Assembly (NCBI RefSeq): GCF_020037125.1
Contig: NZ_JAIQDG010000029.1
Span: 62,001 to 126,000 of the forward strand
Source of the DNA: Myxococcus sp. RHSTA-1-4
GTDB taxonomy: Bacteria; Myxococcota; Myxococcia; Myxococcales; Myxococcaceae
Direction of reading: 5' to 3'
DNA: 64,000 nucleotides
Part shown: positions 7,989 through 16,622 of the stretch, in pieces
How positions within the stretch are numbered: the stretch's first letter is position 1
How the letters are laid out: every line of letters begins with the position of its first letter
The notes under the pieces: generated by a model
Databases searched by the model: none
Seen by the model: the letters and a program-made list of their open reading frames with translations, nothing else
What the model was told of the DNA's origin: nothing
Position numbers and translations under genes: made by a program

Positions 7989-8477
7989 ATGTCATTCGAG
8001 GCACGCCCCCCGACCGAGGCCGAGACCGCCGAGACGCCGCCACAGCAGGCACCGGCCGAGCTCGCCACCACCGTGCTGACGCCCAGTGAGGCCGGCGCGG
8101 TGAGCAAGCGGTCTCCCGGCAAGCCGGGCCCCTCCACCCGCCGGGCCCGCACCGCCGCGAAGCGGAAGCCGGGGGCGAAGACGCCCTCCAGCGCGAAGAA
8201 GGCCGCACGGAAGGTCTCCCCCGGCCAGGGCATCCGCAAGCGCTCCGCCACCGCCGCGGCGAAGAAGAGCGGTGGCTGGAAGGCCGGGCCGCGCGTGGCC
8301 GGCCGCAAGCCGAGCGCCGCGCAGAAGGCGGCCACCAAGAAGACTCCCACCCGCAAGACCGCGGCGGCCCGGACGAAGCGGGCCACCGGGCGCGCGGGCG
8401 GCACCCCGAGCCGGACCGGGAAGGGCACCCGCACCGGCAGCGCTCGCACCACCGGCGCCCGCCCCGGCAGTCGCTGA
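7989..8477 (+). CDS. Histone H1-like Lys/Ala/Pro-rich protein
   Basis: The 162-residue product is dominated by Lys, Ala, Arg, Thr and Pro in short repeats such as KKAARK, AAKKSGG, AATKKTPTRKTAAA. It resembles the C-terminal tail of histone H1 and bacterial AlgP/Hc1-type nucleoid proteins. About 45 less basic residues precede the tail. It probably binds DNA non-specifically. The ATG at 7989 has an excellent AGGAGG site; the longer in-frame extension upstream lacks one. A very similar tail is fused to Obg at 45.5 kb. Confidence 0.75.
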   Translation: MSFEARPPTEAETAETPPQQAPAELATTVLTPSEAGAVSKRSPGKPGPSTRRARTAAKRKPGAKTPSSAKKAARKVSPGQGIRKRSATAAAKKSGGWKAGPRVAGRKPSAAQKAATKKTPTRKTAAARTKRATGRAGGTPSRTGKGTRTGSARTTGARPGSR

Positions 8478-8478
8478 C

Positions 8479-9186
8479 CTACTTCAGCTCGAGCTCCGCC
8501 GCCTCACCTCCCGCGCGGCGGAGCGCATTGACGAGCCGGTGCGCATGACGCGTCGTCTCCGGCTCGCGGTACTTCGGGCTCACCTTCAGCACCAGCTCCA
8601 CCGCGGTGGGCAGGTCCATCAGGTGGCCCGGCGACACGTACACGGGCTGCACGCCCTTGCGCGTGCGCACCGCCATGCCCACCACCTCGCCCCTGTGAAT
8701 GATGGGCGCGGTGGAGCCTCGCGCGTCTCCCAGCTTGCCGTACGTGCCCACCAGCAGCGACTTGGCGCACCCGATGGAGGGAACGCCGAACAGCAACCCG
8801 CCGTGACACGCAATCCCCATCCGGCGCGGGTGCGCCGTCCCCTGTCCATCGAAGATGACCACGTCGGGCCGCACGGTGAGCCGCTCCCACGCGGCGGCCA
8901 CGATGGGCAGCTCGCGAAACGACAGCAGGCCCGGCACGTACGGGAAGGTCAGCGCCACGGCCGCGCCGGACTGCGCCACCGGCGCCAGCGTGGCCACGTC
9001 CAGCACCACGATGCCGCCGAAGCCCGTGTCCCTCCCCTTCTCCGTGGAGATGTCCGCGCCCGCGATGCGCTCCACCTTCAATCCCGGCGGAGGCCGCAGC
9101 ACCACCTGCTCGGCCAACCGGCGTTGCAGCGCCACCGCCTCCGAGGGCGTGACATCCCAGCGGCTCACCTCCGGCTGAAGCTCCAT
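8479..9186 (-). CDS. nfi: Endonuclease V
   Basis: The 235-residue protein aligns by eye with endonuclease V, which cleaves one phosphodiester 3' of deoxyinosine in DNA; some homologues cut inosine in RNA. Diagnostic segments are IAGADIS near the N-terminus (first catalytic Asp), LTFPYVPGLLSFRE, DVVIFDGQGTAHPRRMGIACH (catalytic Asp, His) and GVPSIGCAKS. Length equals the E. coli family. The ATG at 9186 follows GAGGAGAG; a long in-frame extension upstream has no family support. It converges with the H1-like gene with no gap. Confidence 0.93.
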   Translation of the reverse strand: MELQPEVSRWDVTPSEAVALQRRLAEQVVLRPPPGLKVERIAGADISTEKGRDTGFGGIVVLDVATLAPVAQSGAAVALTFPYVPGLLSFRELPIVAAAWERLTVRPDVVIFDGQGTAHPRRMGIACHGGLLFGVPSIGCAKSLLVGTYGKLGDARGSTAPIIHRGEVVGMAVRTRKGVQPVYVSPGHLMDLPTAVELVLKVSPKYREPETTRHAHRLVNALRRAGGEAAELELK

Positions 9187-9488
9187 GCGCGCGGCTCTCC
9201 TCGCGACTCCCTCCCTCAATCTGGTGCCCCAGCGCCCCAAGGCAACCCACCACGTCAGCTCCCTTTCACCCGACCGTGGAATAACAAACACCGGTGCGCC
9301 CTCGCGGGCAAATCCGGTGTTCCTTGGCTCACTGCCCTCTGGGGAGCCCGGCACCTTGGCCATCACAACGCGCGTAGGGTGGACCTTCCCAGGCACTCGT
9401 GAATCCGCTCCGGCGGGCCTCACCCCGAGTCGAGCCTGGGAATTCATCGGGGTGGGGCCGCCGGCAGCAGCACGTGCTGGAGGCCGTG
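9187..9488. other. Divergent intergenic region
   Basis: About 300 bases separate the endonuclease V gene from the divergent secreted-protein gene. It must hold promoters for both. I see no convincing -10/-35 pair, repeat or RNA. Confidence 0.5.
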
Positions 9489-10517
9489 ATGCGTCGATTT
9501 CTCGCAGGCTGTCTCACAATGTCCGCGCTGATGTGGGCCGGGCCCGCCACTGCGTCCGAGTGTGGCTACACGGCCGCCGGCTGGAACGCGCCCAACGGCG
9601 CGGTGGTGTTCGACCGCGGCGCGGGCCCCATCCGCAACGTGATTGACGCCATTGGCGAGTACCGCACGCACTCCATGCTGTCCCACGGCACCGGCGGCGG
9701 CGTGTCCCACGCCACCATGAAGGACCCCGACCAGAACGGCTGGCCCACCGTGTGTGGCACCCCGCTCAACGTCAATCAGCTCCAGTACGGCTACCCCGGC
9801 CTGGAGCAGATAAACCAGGGCGGCATCTACCACTATATGTACGACCCGAACGGGTATGGCCCGGAGTGGACCGCGTGGCAGCTCGGCGATGCCATGGGCG
9901 CGGCGCAGGTGGCGGACAACCTCTGGTACAACCACCCCTACGTCAGCGACGTGTCGCGCGTCGACGCGAACCAGTACATCGACCGGCCGATATGGAACGG
10001 GGCGCGAGTGCCCTACTCGCTGTTCCAGTACCGCGACCTGCAGACCGTCAATCAGATGCCCGGCAGCGCGGCGAACAACGGCATGGTGTGCTCCACCTTC
10101 CTGGCCTACGCGCACCACTACGCGGGCCGGGGCTACGTCTCCGCGTACACCTACTCGCATGACCGCATCGCCACCGCGTCCAACTCGCTCTACTCGGGCG
10201 TCTACAACCACTGCAAGTCGTCGCTCGGCTGGTTCGAGAACGCGGCGCTGACCGTCATCTGCCCCATCTTCTGGAACGTGTGCGGCAACGCCGGGAACCA
10301 GGTGACGAACTGCATGTCCGCCAACCGCTGCGACACCAGCAGCAGCAGCATCTGGAAGGGCGTGCGCGACGACGGCTCCACCACCGCCACGTCCATCAGC
10401 CCGGACCGCGTCGGCGGCTGGGGCGTCCACCCCATCTCCACCACGCTGTGGGCGAGCGATTACTCGCACCAGCTCCAGTGGAACTCGGGCGGCAACGTCT
10501 ACGGCTGCTGGCAGTAG
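9489..10517 (+). CDS. Secreted protein, possible permuted NlpC/P60-type cysteine peptidase
   Basis: A signal peptide of about 23 residues ends at ATASEC. The mature part is rich in Tyr, Asn and Gly. An early His-rich motif (YRTHSMLSHGTGGGVSHATM) is followed much later by NNGMVCSTFLAYA. This His-before-Cys order is that of permuted papain-fold (YiiX/YebB-like NlpC/P60) enzymes. Many further cysteines in the C-terminal third (CKSS, CPIFWNVCGN, CMSANRC) suggest disulfides outside the cytoplasm. The GGAGG site 7 nt before the ATG supports the start. Peptidase assignment is tentative; secretion is clear. Confidence 0.62.
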   Translation: MRRFLAGCLTMSALMWAGPATASECGYTAAGWNAPNGAVVFDRGAGPIRNVIDAIGEYRTHSMLSHGTGGGVSHATMKDPDQNGWPTVCGTPLNVNQLQYGYPGLEQINQGGIYHYMYDPNGYGPEWTAWQLGDAMGAAQVADNLWYNHPYVSDVSRVDANQYIDRPIWNGARVPYSLFQYRDLQTVNQMPGSAANNGMVCSTFLAYAHHYAGRGYVSAYTYSHDRIATASNSLYSGVYNHCKSSLGWFENAALTVICPIFWNVCGNAGNQVTNCMSANRCDTSSSSIWKGVRDDGSTTATSISPDRVGGWGVHPISTTLWASDYSHQLQWNSGGNVYGCWQ

Positions 10518-10554
10518 GTGCGGGTTTCTCGAAGCGACGAGAGGAGCGCTCGGA

Positions 10555-11916
10555 ATGAAACCGGACGACCGTCCCTTCTGGAAGCGGCGCCAGGCCTGGA
10601 TGCTGGGCCTGGCCGCCGTGGCACTCGTGGCCGGGTGGCTGCTGTCCGGGAGCCGGGAGGCTCCGCTCACGCCTGCCCCGGCCGCGGAGGGGCCCTCGGC
10701 CTCCAGGCCCGTGGAGACTCCGCCCACACCTCCGCCCGCCGCCACGCCCACGACCCTGGCCGTGGGGGCGGAGCCCACCCCAGCGCCGGTGCCTCCGCCC
10801 GTCATCGACGCGGTGACGGTGGAGAAGCAGGAGGTGTGCTCCGGCGAGGACAACCTCATCAGCGTCCGCGCGCACTCGCCGGACGGGAATGACTCGTACC
10901 TGCACACCACCATCGGCACGGGCACCGGCATGCGCGTGCCCCTGCGAGTGTGGCTGGAGCCGGATGGGACGTACGAGCCCCCCGTGGTGACGGTGTTCGG
11001 CAAGGACAACGTGGCCACGTCGGTGCCGGTGCCCCGGTACAAGGTGAAGCCCTGCGAGCCCGAGCGCCTCGTCGACGTCTATTCCCGGCGGCTCCCCAAC
11101 GCCGACGAGGACTACGAGTTCCTGGCCCGGGTCATCGAACTGAAGAAGCGGGACGCACCGCCGCGCCCGCCCTTCGCGCCGGTGAAGTTCGTGTGGACCT
11201 TCGACGACCAGCACACGGTGACGACGACCACGCCCGTGGTGACACATACGCTGGGCGCTGGAGGGACGCGGCCCTGGGCCATGTACTTCCAGCACCTCGT
11301 CCGCGTGGATGTCTTCGATTCGCAGGGCCGGAGGGTGACGGGCCGCTCGTCGCTCCAGGTGCTCAATACGTCGTTCGAGAACTTCGACAAGAAGGGTGTC
11401 GTCACGGTGCTGGCGCGGGGCACCCCGCGCTTCCCGGAGCTGGGCGAGGACGGCATGGTGCGGCAGACCTTCCGCCTGTACCACGCCTGGAAGGGGCTGG
11501 TGCGCCTGGAGCGGGTGACACTCCTCCGGGCCCGGAAGCCGGAGCCGGGGGCGCCTCCCCTTCCCGAGGATACGGACGAGGTGTCTCTGGGAATCGACAC
11601 CATTCCCGAGGGCCGCGGAGTGGAGGTGACGGTGTCCCTGGACACGAAGGCCGAGCCGGATGTGTCCATGCTCACCTACTCGCTGGAAGGGCACACGCTG
11701 GACGGCCACCCGGCGCGGGGGACGTTCTCCGTGATGCGACCGCCGCCCCGGCCCACGAAGGAGAACAGCACGCCCATCTCCGACCCGCTGCTGATGGCGA
11801 AGGTGAAGAAGGCGCGGGAGCTGCTCGGCCAGCCCTACGTCACCGACGAGGACCTCTGGCGCCTGGAGCGCGAGGGGCGCTTCGACGACCTCAACGTGCG
11901 GCGCGAGGGGCCCTGA
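10555..11916 (+). CDS. Membrane-anchored periplasmic protein of unknown function
   Basis: The 453-residue protein has a short basic N-terminus, one transmembrane helix (~16-31), a Pro/Ala linker to ~85, then a large beta-rich extracytoplasmic region. Two segments (~85-165 and ~215-270) look like Ig/PKD-type sandwiches, with one Cys early in the first (VCSGEDN). The C-terminus (DPLLMAKVKKARELLGQPYV) is helical. It starts 37 nt after the secreted NlpC/P60-like gene on the same strand, so the two are probably co-expressed. No family recognised. Confidence 0.72.
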   Translation: MKPDDRPFWKRRQAWMLGLAAVALVAGWLLSGSREAPLTPAPAAEGPSASRPVETPPTPPPAATPTTLAVGAEPTPAPVPPPVIDAVTVEKQEVCSGEDNLISVRAHSPDGNDSYLHTTIGTGTGMRVPLRVWLEPDGTYEPPVVTVFGKDNVATSVPVPRYKVKPCEPERLVDVYSRRLPNADEDYEFLARVIELKKRDAPPRPPFAPVKFVWTFDDQHTVTTTTPVVTHTLGAGGTRPWAMYFQHLVRVDVFDSQGRRVTGRSSLQVLNTSFENFDKKGVVTVLARGTPRFPELGEDGMVRQTFRLYHAWKGLVRLERVTLLRARKPEPGAPPLPEDTDEVSLGIDTIPEGRGVEVTVSLDTKAEPDVSMLTYSLEGHTLDGHPARGTFSVMRPPPRPTKENSTPISDPLLMAKVKKARELLGQPYVTDEDLWRLEREGRFDDLNVRREGP

Positions 11917-11932
11917 CGGCCGGCCACCGGGC

Positions 11933-12475
11933 GGGAACGAACGTTCCCGTCCGGGCCACGGCTGGCTCCGGCAGCCGGCCATCCGGCGGAACGGACATTC
12001 CATTCCACCGCTGCGCTGGGGCCCGGCGGCTGACCATCTGACTGGAATGGACGTTCCGTTCCACCTCCGCGCTGGGGCCCGGCGGCTGACCACCTGGCTG
12101 GAATGGACGTTCCGTTCCACCGCCGCGCTCAGCCCGGGCGGCTCGCCATCTGGCATAGACGTTCCATTCCACCGCCGCGCTCCCCCTTCGGCCAGCCGTC
12201 GGGCGGAATGGGCGTTCCATTCCATCGCCGGACTCCCCCAGCGGCCGGCCATCTGCCCGGAACGGACGCTCCATTCCACCGCCGCGCTCGCCCCTTCGGC
12301 CAGCCATCGGGCGGAATGGACGTTCCATTCCACCGCCGCGCCTGCCCCGGTACCTGGCTACCCGACCGGAACGGACATTCCATTCCGCACCGCGCCCCGC
12401 CCGACCGCCGCCCTCCTGGCGAAACGAACGGTCCCTCCAGCGACCGCCCATCTGGCCGGACAGACTGTTCCATCC
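11933..12475. repeat. Tandem array of ~11 palindromic 19-bp elements, period ~54 bp
   Basis: The core is GGAATGGACGTTCCATTCC, an inverted repeat of 8-bp arms around CGT. Copies begin near 11933 (diverged), 11988, 12044, 12100, 12152 (damaged left arm), 12205, 12259, 12313 (exact consensus), 12368, 12421 and 12458 (both diverged). Spacing is 52-56 bp except for the last copy. The 33-37 bp spacers are also related (CACCGCCGCGCT...CCATC). Edge copies are the most diverged, as expected for an array that grew by unequal exchange. The changing period breaks any reading frame, so it is unlikely to be coding. It lies between two co-directional genes. Confidence 0.9.
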
Positions 12476-12540
12476 AGGACCGCGACCGGTGGCCTCGCGG
12501 CTTGAACCCGCGGCGCGCTGGTGTGGTGGCATCTCCACGC

Positions 12541-13701
12541 ATGTCCGGCGCCTCTTCGACCCTCCCCGGCTGGCGGGCCCTGGCCCCTCTCCTGGTGCTG
12601 TGCTGCGCTCTCCCAGCCGCCGCGCTCGCGGAGGACGCCGGTTCCGCTCCGAGCAGCCCCGTGGTCCATCCCCCTCCGAAGCCCACCACACGGTCGGTGT
12701 CCGTGGAGTCACTGGAGGCCCTGGAGCGGCGCATCCTCGGCAAGGGCTGCCGGCCGAGGCTGCTTGGCGACAAGGGCCGCGGCTTCATCGAGGCCCAGCT
12801 CCTCTGCGACGCGCACCTGTCCTTCATCCTGGTGCAGGCGGCGCTGGACGGACGCCCGCTACCGGAGACGCCCCGGCGCTTGAAATCGCTGCTCGCGGAT
12901 GCCCTCGGACGAGCACAGGCCCCCTTCAAGCCGCACGGCGGAAGAGCCGCCGCGGGGCACCCGCTCCCGCTCAGCGTGCTCTACCGGGGCTACGTACTGC
13001 TGATGCTCGCGGGCATGGAGCGCGCGGGCATGGCGGATGAGGCGTCCACCGCCCTGTTCGATGCACTGGCCGCGCAGCTCGTGGAGGCGCTGTCCCGGCA
13101 GTTGGTGCTTCCCAGCTTCGGGAAGTCGGCCATCTGGCCGTGCGACAGCGCTCCCGCCGCCGCGGGGCTGTTGCTGCACGGGCGGCTGCGGGGCAACGCG
13201 GAATCCCGCGCAGCGGGCGAGCGACTCGTCGCGCGACTGGTGGAGCTCGCGGCCCTGCCCACGGGCTTTCCCGCGAAGGTGGACGCGAAGGGCCGCCCCG
13301 TGGAGCCCACGCCTCGAGCCACCACCCTGGCCTGGACGGGCGCCTTCCTGGCCATGGCCTCCCACCCGGCGGCGAGGACCTTCACGGACACGCTGGTGGA
13401 CGATTACTGCGACCGGCCCGCGGGCGACCTCCTCCCGTTCGCCGCGTGTCGCGAGTGGCCCCGAGGCATGAAGGGACGGGAGGACTCCGCCAGCGGTCCG
13501 CTCGTGCACGGCGGTTACTCCATCGGGGCAAGCGCGCTGGCCATCGCCGCCACCCGGCTCTCGGACAAGCACTCGCAGTGGCACGCCCACCTGCTCAACG
13601 CGGCCCGGGAGATGGGCATCGGCTCCACCCTGGAGAACCCCGGGCATTACCCGCTGGAAGCGGCGCTGTACTGGTGGGGCACCACCGCGCGCCCCTGGTA
13701 G
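12541..13701 (+). CDS. Secreted protein of unknown function
   Basis: A signal peptide (LAPLLVLCCALPAAALA) precedes a 355-residue mature domain that is mostly helical. It has repeated helix pairs and aromatic/Gly turns (GHPLPLSVLYRGYVLLML, GYSIGASALAIAAT, GHYPLEAALYWWGT). This resembles an alpha/alpha-toroid as in glycosidase-like or linalool-dehydratase-like proteins, but I see no catalytic signature. Six or more Cys residues in the mature part are consistent with export. No strong ribosome site precedes the ATG. The palindrome array lies directly upstream and may sit in its 5' leader. Confidence 0.68.
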   Translation: MSGASSTLPGWRALAPLLVLCCALPAAALAEDAGSAPSSPVVHPPPKPTTRSVSVESLEALERRILGKGCRPRLLGDKGRGFIEAQLLCDAHLSFILVQAALDGRPLPETPRRLKSLLADALGRAQAPFKPHGGRAAAGHPLPLSVLYRGYVLLMLAGMERAGMADEASTALFDALAAQLVEALSRQLVLPSFGKSAIWPCDSAPAAAGLLLHGRLRGNAESRAAGERLVARLVELAALPTGFPAKVDAKGRPVEPTPRATTLAWTGAFLAMASHPAARTFTDTLVDDYCDRPAGDLLPFAACREWPRGMKGREDSASGPLVHGGYSIGASALAIAATRLSDKHSQWHAHLLNAAREMGIGSTLENPGHYPLEAALYWWGTTARPW

Positions 13702-13709
13702 GCCCGGCC

Positions 13710-14564
13710 CTACGGCGTGCCGCGCGCCTGGGCGGTCTTCCCTTCCTTCACCAGGAGGTAGCCGCGGTTCTCCTTCACATCCGGCGTACGCATGGAAGCG
13801 AAGAGCGCGGAGGCCTTCACCCATACCCAGCGCTGCTCCGTGGCATTGACGTCCATGACGAGGAACGAGTCGGACTTCGCGTCATACGCCGCCAGCGGCG
13901 AGATGTGACCTCCGCCCTGCTGCCCCAGCACGGGCCGGAAGTAGTTGACGATGACGTAGTCCCCCTCCGTCTTGAGGTTCTGCTTCAGCTCCTCGCGCAG
14001 GGTGGCGTCCTTCAGCGAGTCATCCAGGACGCGGAGCTTCACGTCCAGCCCCTGCGCCGCGAGCATGCCGGCGAGCTGGCGGAGCTGGATGCCGGCGTCC
14101 GACGTGCTCCCCTCGCCGCGCGGCTGGCCGAAGACCTCGGGGCGGGTCTTCACCTCTCGAACCTTGTCGTCGAAGAAGTTGTTCTGGGTGTAGCGGTGGA
14201 AGAGGGGGTCGAAGCCCGGGGGAAGCAGCTTGCGGTCCTCATCCGTCACCAGCGACGGGTCCTGCGGCTTCGCCACCGCGTCGTTCCCCATGCGCAGGGC
14301 GTTGAGCACGATGACGGAGGACGTGGGGCCACAGAAGGCCTTGTTGCCCTGGGACTCGAACTGGTTGGCCAGGTGGAAGAAGTCCACCTTGTGGCGGCTG
14401 CGCTCGAGGCGCTTGATGGACTCGGGCGCGGAGAACGTGACGAGGCCCGGGTCCGCCGGCGCCGTGGGACCCCTGGCGGGAGCCGTCAGCGGCGCGAGGG
14501 CGGCGAGCCCACCGCCGAGGACGAGCAGCGTGGTGCGGAGCGTCTTCATGGATGGCGTCTTCAT
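13710..14564 (-). CDS. Phytochelatin-synthase-like secreted cysteine peptidase
   Basis: A signal peptide follows the start (KTLRTTLLVLGGGLAALAPL). The mature domain has the papain-like triad context of the phytochelatin synthase family: NKAFCGPTSSVIVLNAL supplies the Cys, GGGHISPLAAYD the His and LVMDVNA the Asp. Bacterial half-molecule members act on glutathione or similar gamma-Glu peptides outside the cytoplasm. The length of 284 residues fits such N-terminal-domain-only proteins. The start was placed at 14564 to give the signal peptide; a second ATG at 14549 is equally possible. Confidence 0.85.
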   Translation of the reverse strand: MKTPSMKTLRTTLLVLGGGLAALAPLTAPARGPTAPADPGLVTFSAPESIKRLERSRHKVDFFHLANQFESQGNKAFCGPTSSVIVLNALRMGNDAVAKPQDPSLVTDEDRKLLPPGFDPLFHRYTQNNFFDDKVREVKTRPEVFGQPRGEGSTSDAGIQLRQLAGMLAAQGLDVKLRVLDDSLKDATLREELKQNLKTEGDYVIVNYFRPVLGQQGGGHISPLAAYDAKSDSFLVMDVNATEQRWVWVKASALFASMRTPDVKENRGYLLVKEGKTAQARGTP

Positions 14565-14670
14565 GGAGATGTGTGCGCGGAGCCTGCCACGGGCCCGGGC
14601 AGGGCGGAAATCCGACACCCTCGCCGCCCTGCCCGGCCCAGTGACTGCACGCGTCGATCGCGCGTGTTCA

Positions 14671-14770
14671 TTGACAGACCTCTGTCTCATCCCTGGGTGC
14701 CGAATCAGGGATAAACCGCCTTTAACGTCGATTCGTTTCACCAGGACAACTCCTTTTCCATGGGTGAAAC
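14671..14770 (+). promoter_or_regulatory. Leader of the subtilase gene with two inverted repeats
   Basis: An exact TTGACA lies at 14671-14676, but no good -10 follows at normal spacing. ATCCCTG (14689-14695) and CAGGGAT (14706-14712) form a perfect 7-bp inverted repeat that may be an operator. GTTTCACC (14735-14742) and GGTGAAAC (14763-14770) form a perfect 8-bp repeat whose 3' arm abuts the ATG. The corresponding mRNA hairpin would enclose the weak ribosome site. Confidence 0.42.
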
Positions 14771-16075
14771 ATGTATCGAAACATCCTGAAGTGGACGTTC
14801 TCCGTGGGTGCGCTGGTGTTGCTGGGCGGGTGCGCAACGAATTCGGCGCCATGCAAGGACCCGGCCGCCACGCGGGCCCTGTTGAGCCAGAAGCCCGCCG
14901 GGAAGTTCTTCACCGTCCGCAAGAAGGTGCCGGGCGAGTACATCGTCGTATTCAAGACACCGGAGAGCAGCCTCCAGCAGGTCGCGGTGACGCAGGCCAC
15001 CCAGGGCCTCACCGCGAAGTACGGCGGCACCGCCTTCGCCGTGTACGAGCACGCGCTGCGAGGCTTCGCCGGCAAGATGACCGAGGCCCAGGCGAAGGCC
15101 ATGGCGCAGGACCCGGCGGTGGACTACGTGCAGGAGAATGGCGTGGTCTCCCTCTTCGAGAGCCAGCCGAGCCCCACCTGGGGCATCGACCGGGTGGACC
15201 AGCGCACGCTGCCCCTGGACAAGCTCTACATGTACAACGCCACCGGCCTGGGCGTGCACGTGTACGTGCTCGACACTGGAGTCCGCTACACGCACCGGGA
15301 GTTCGGCGGCCGGGCCTCGGTCAGCTTCGACGCCATTGGCGACAGCATGAAGGGCAATGACTGCCATGGCCACGGCACGCACGTGGCGGGCACCGTGGCG
15401 GGCAGCACCTACGGCGTGGCGAAGAATGCCTTCATCCACTCCGTCCGGGTGCTCGGCTGCGATGGCTCGGGCTCCACGTCCGGCGTCATCGCGGGCATCG
15501 ACTGGGTGACGAAGAACCACGAGTCCCCCGCGGTCGCCAACATGAGCCTGGGCGGTGACGTGGACCAGGCCATCGACGACGCGGTCCGCCGCTCCGTCGC
15601 CTCGGGCGTCACCTACGTGGTCGCGGCGGGCAACGAGGACGCGGATGCGTGCAAGCACTCGCCCGCGCGCACACCGGAGGCCATCACCGTGGCCGCCACC
15701 GACAGCGGGGACAAGCGCGCGTCCTTCTCCAACTGGGGTGACTGCGTGGACGTCTTCGCGCCCGGCAACCGCATCACCTCCGCGTGGCACTACGGCGACA
15801 GGGAGACGCGCGTCCTCAGCGGCACCTCCATGGCGTCGCCCCACGTGGCGGGCGTGGCCGCCCTCTTCCTGGAGCTCAACCCCCAGGCCGCGCCCGATGC
15901 CGTCACCAGCGCCCTGATGACCAACTTCACCCCGGACACGGTGGCCAACCCGGGCTGGTGCTCGCCGAACCGGATGGCCTACTCGGGCTTCATTGGCGCC
16001 GTGCCGCTGATGCCCACCGTCCAGACGGAGCCGGCCTCGGCGCCCGCTCCCGTCTCTAGCGGCACCGCGCGGTAG
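14771..16075 (+). CDS. Subtilisin-like (S8, proteinase K type) lipoprotein protease
   Basis: The lipobox LLGGC gives Cys21 as the lipidation site. Residues ~50-130 match an I9 inhibitor propeptide (GEYIVVFK...YGG...VDYVQEN). The catalytic triad is visible: Asp in VYVLDTGVRY, His in CHGHGTHVAG, Ser in GTSMASPHVAG, with oxyanion Asn in AAGNEDADAC. Paired cysteines near the active site are typical of the proteinase K branch. A Pro/Ala/Ser tail ends the protein. It is probably an anchored or released extracellular protease, as expected for a predatory bacterium. Expression may be controlled by the leader hairpin at 14735-14770. Confidence 0.95.
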   Translation: MYRNILKWTFSVGALVLLGGCATNSAPCKDPAATRALLSQKPAGKFFTVRKKVPGEYIVVFKTPESSLQQVAVTQATQGLTAKYGGTAFAVYEHALRGFAGKMTEAQAKAMAQDPAVDYVQENGVVSLFESQPSPTWGIDRVDQRTLPLDKLYMYNATGLGVHVYVLDTGVRYTHREFGGRASVSFDAIGDSMKGNDCHGHGTHVAGTVAGSTYGVAKNAFIHSVRVLGCDGSGSTSGVIAGIDWVTKNHESPAVANMSLGGDVDQAIDDAVRRSVASGVTYVVAAGNEDADACKHSPARTPEAITVAATDSGDKRASFSNWGDCVDVFAPGNRITSAWHYGDRETRVLSGTSMASPHVAGVAALFLELNPQAAPDAVTSALMTNFTPDTVANPGWCSPNRMAYSGFIGAVPLMPTVQTEPASAPAPVSSGTAR

Positions 16076-16102
16076 CCCCTCCCCCGCGTCGGTTGCTCCA
16101 GG

Positions 16103-16134
16103 CAGCCCGGCTTCCCTTCCTGGGGGCCGGGCTG
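16103..16134 (+). terminator. Terminator-like hairpin after the subtilase gene
   Basis: CAGCCCGGC (16103-16111) pairs with GCCGGGCTG (16126-16134). There is no T-run. The rest of the 290-base gap up to 16364 shows no gene. Confidence 0.5.
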
Positions 16135-16364
16135 TCTGCTGTCCGGCGCCCCGCGGGAGCTCCCGAGGCTGGGCGAGCCCCCGCCCTGGGTTTCACGGGT
16201 GCGCGCTCCCTGGCACCCGCCAGCCGCCCCCATGGCTCCCGTGCCTCCGTGGGCATGCCCTGGAGGCGCCTGCGTCAGGAAGCCCCCTCCGCCCGCGTCC
16301 CGGCGGGAGCCCCGCCGGCCGCGCTTGTGCGTCCCGCCAGGGGTGCGAGGAGGCACGAGAAACC

Positions 16365-16613
16365 ATGGCGACGCTCAACATCACCTACGACGGGATGTCC
16401 GCGGACGTGCCCGTGGAGCTGGACCGGCCGGTGTCGGACGCGGACGTCCGGCGCATCGCGGCGGAGTTGGTGCGCTCCGGCGGTGTGCCCGGGCTGCACC
16501 TGTCCCACCTGCGCGAGGACGCGTTCCAGCACTACGTGGTGGACCGGTTCCGCGGTGCGCGCGGCGACGAGCGCATCTACCTGCGCCCCAAGGTGCCCTT
16601 CGGCGCCCGGTGA
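16365..16613 (+). CDS. Small protein, candidate ubiquitin-like beta-grasp partner of the E1
   Basis: The 82-residue protein reads as beta hairpin (TLNITYDG / DVPVEL), amphipathic helix (SDADVRRIAAELVRSG), a short His/Leu-rich segment and a final strand (ERIYLRPKVPFG). This order fits a beta-grasp fold, but the protein ends in FGAR, not a diglycine. GAGGAGG precedes the ATG. The E1-like gene begins 9 nt after its stop, so the two are surely co-translated. Call it a ubiquitin-like modifier or substrate of that E1 by inference; a simple chaperone-like subunit is the alternative. Confidence 0.5.
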   Translation: MATLNITYDGMSADVPVELDRPVSDADVRRIAAELVRSGGVPGLHLSHLREDAFQHYVVDRFRGARGDERIYLRPKVPFGAR

Positions 16614-16622
16614 GGTGAGGCC

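Noticed and set aside
10396..12333. Minus-strand frame through the palindromic repeats (WNGTS-type peptide repeats)
   Set aside because: Repeat spacing is not a multiple of three, so the peptide repeat changes frame between units. No ribosome site or family supports it.
11933..12475. CRISPR array
   Set aside because: Repeats are short and palindromic, the spacers resemble each other, the period drifts, and no cas genes are near.
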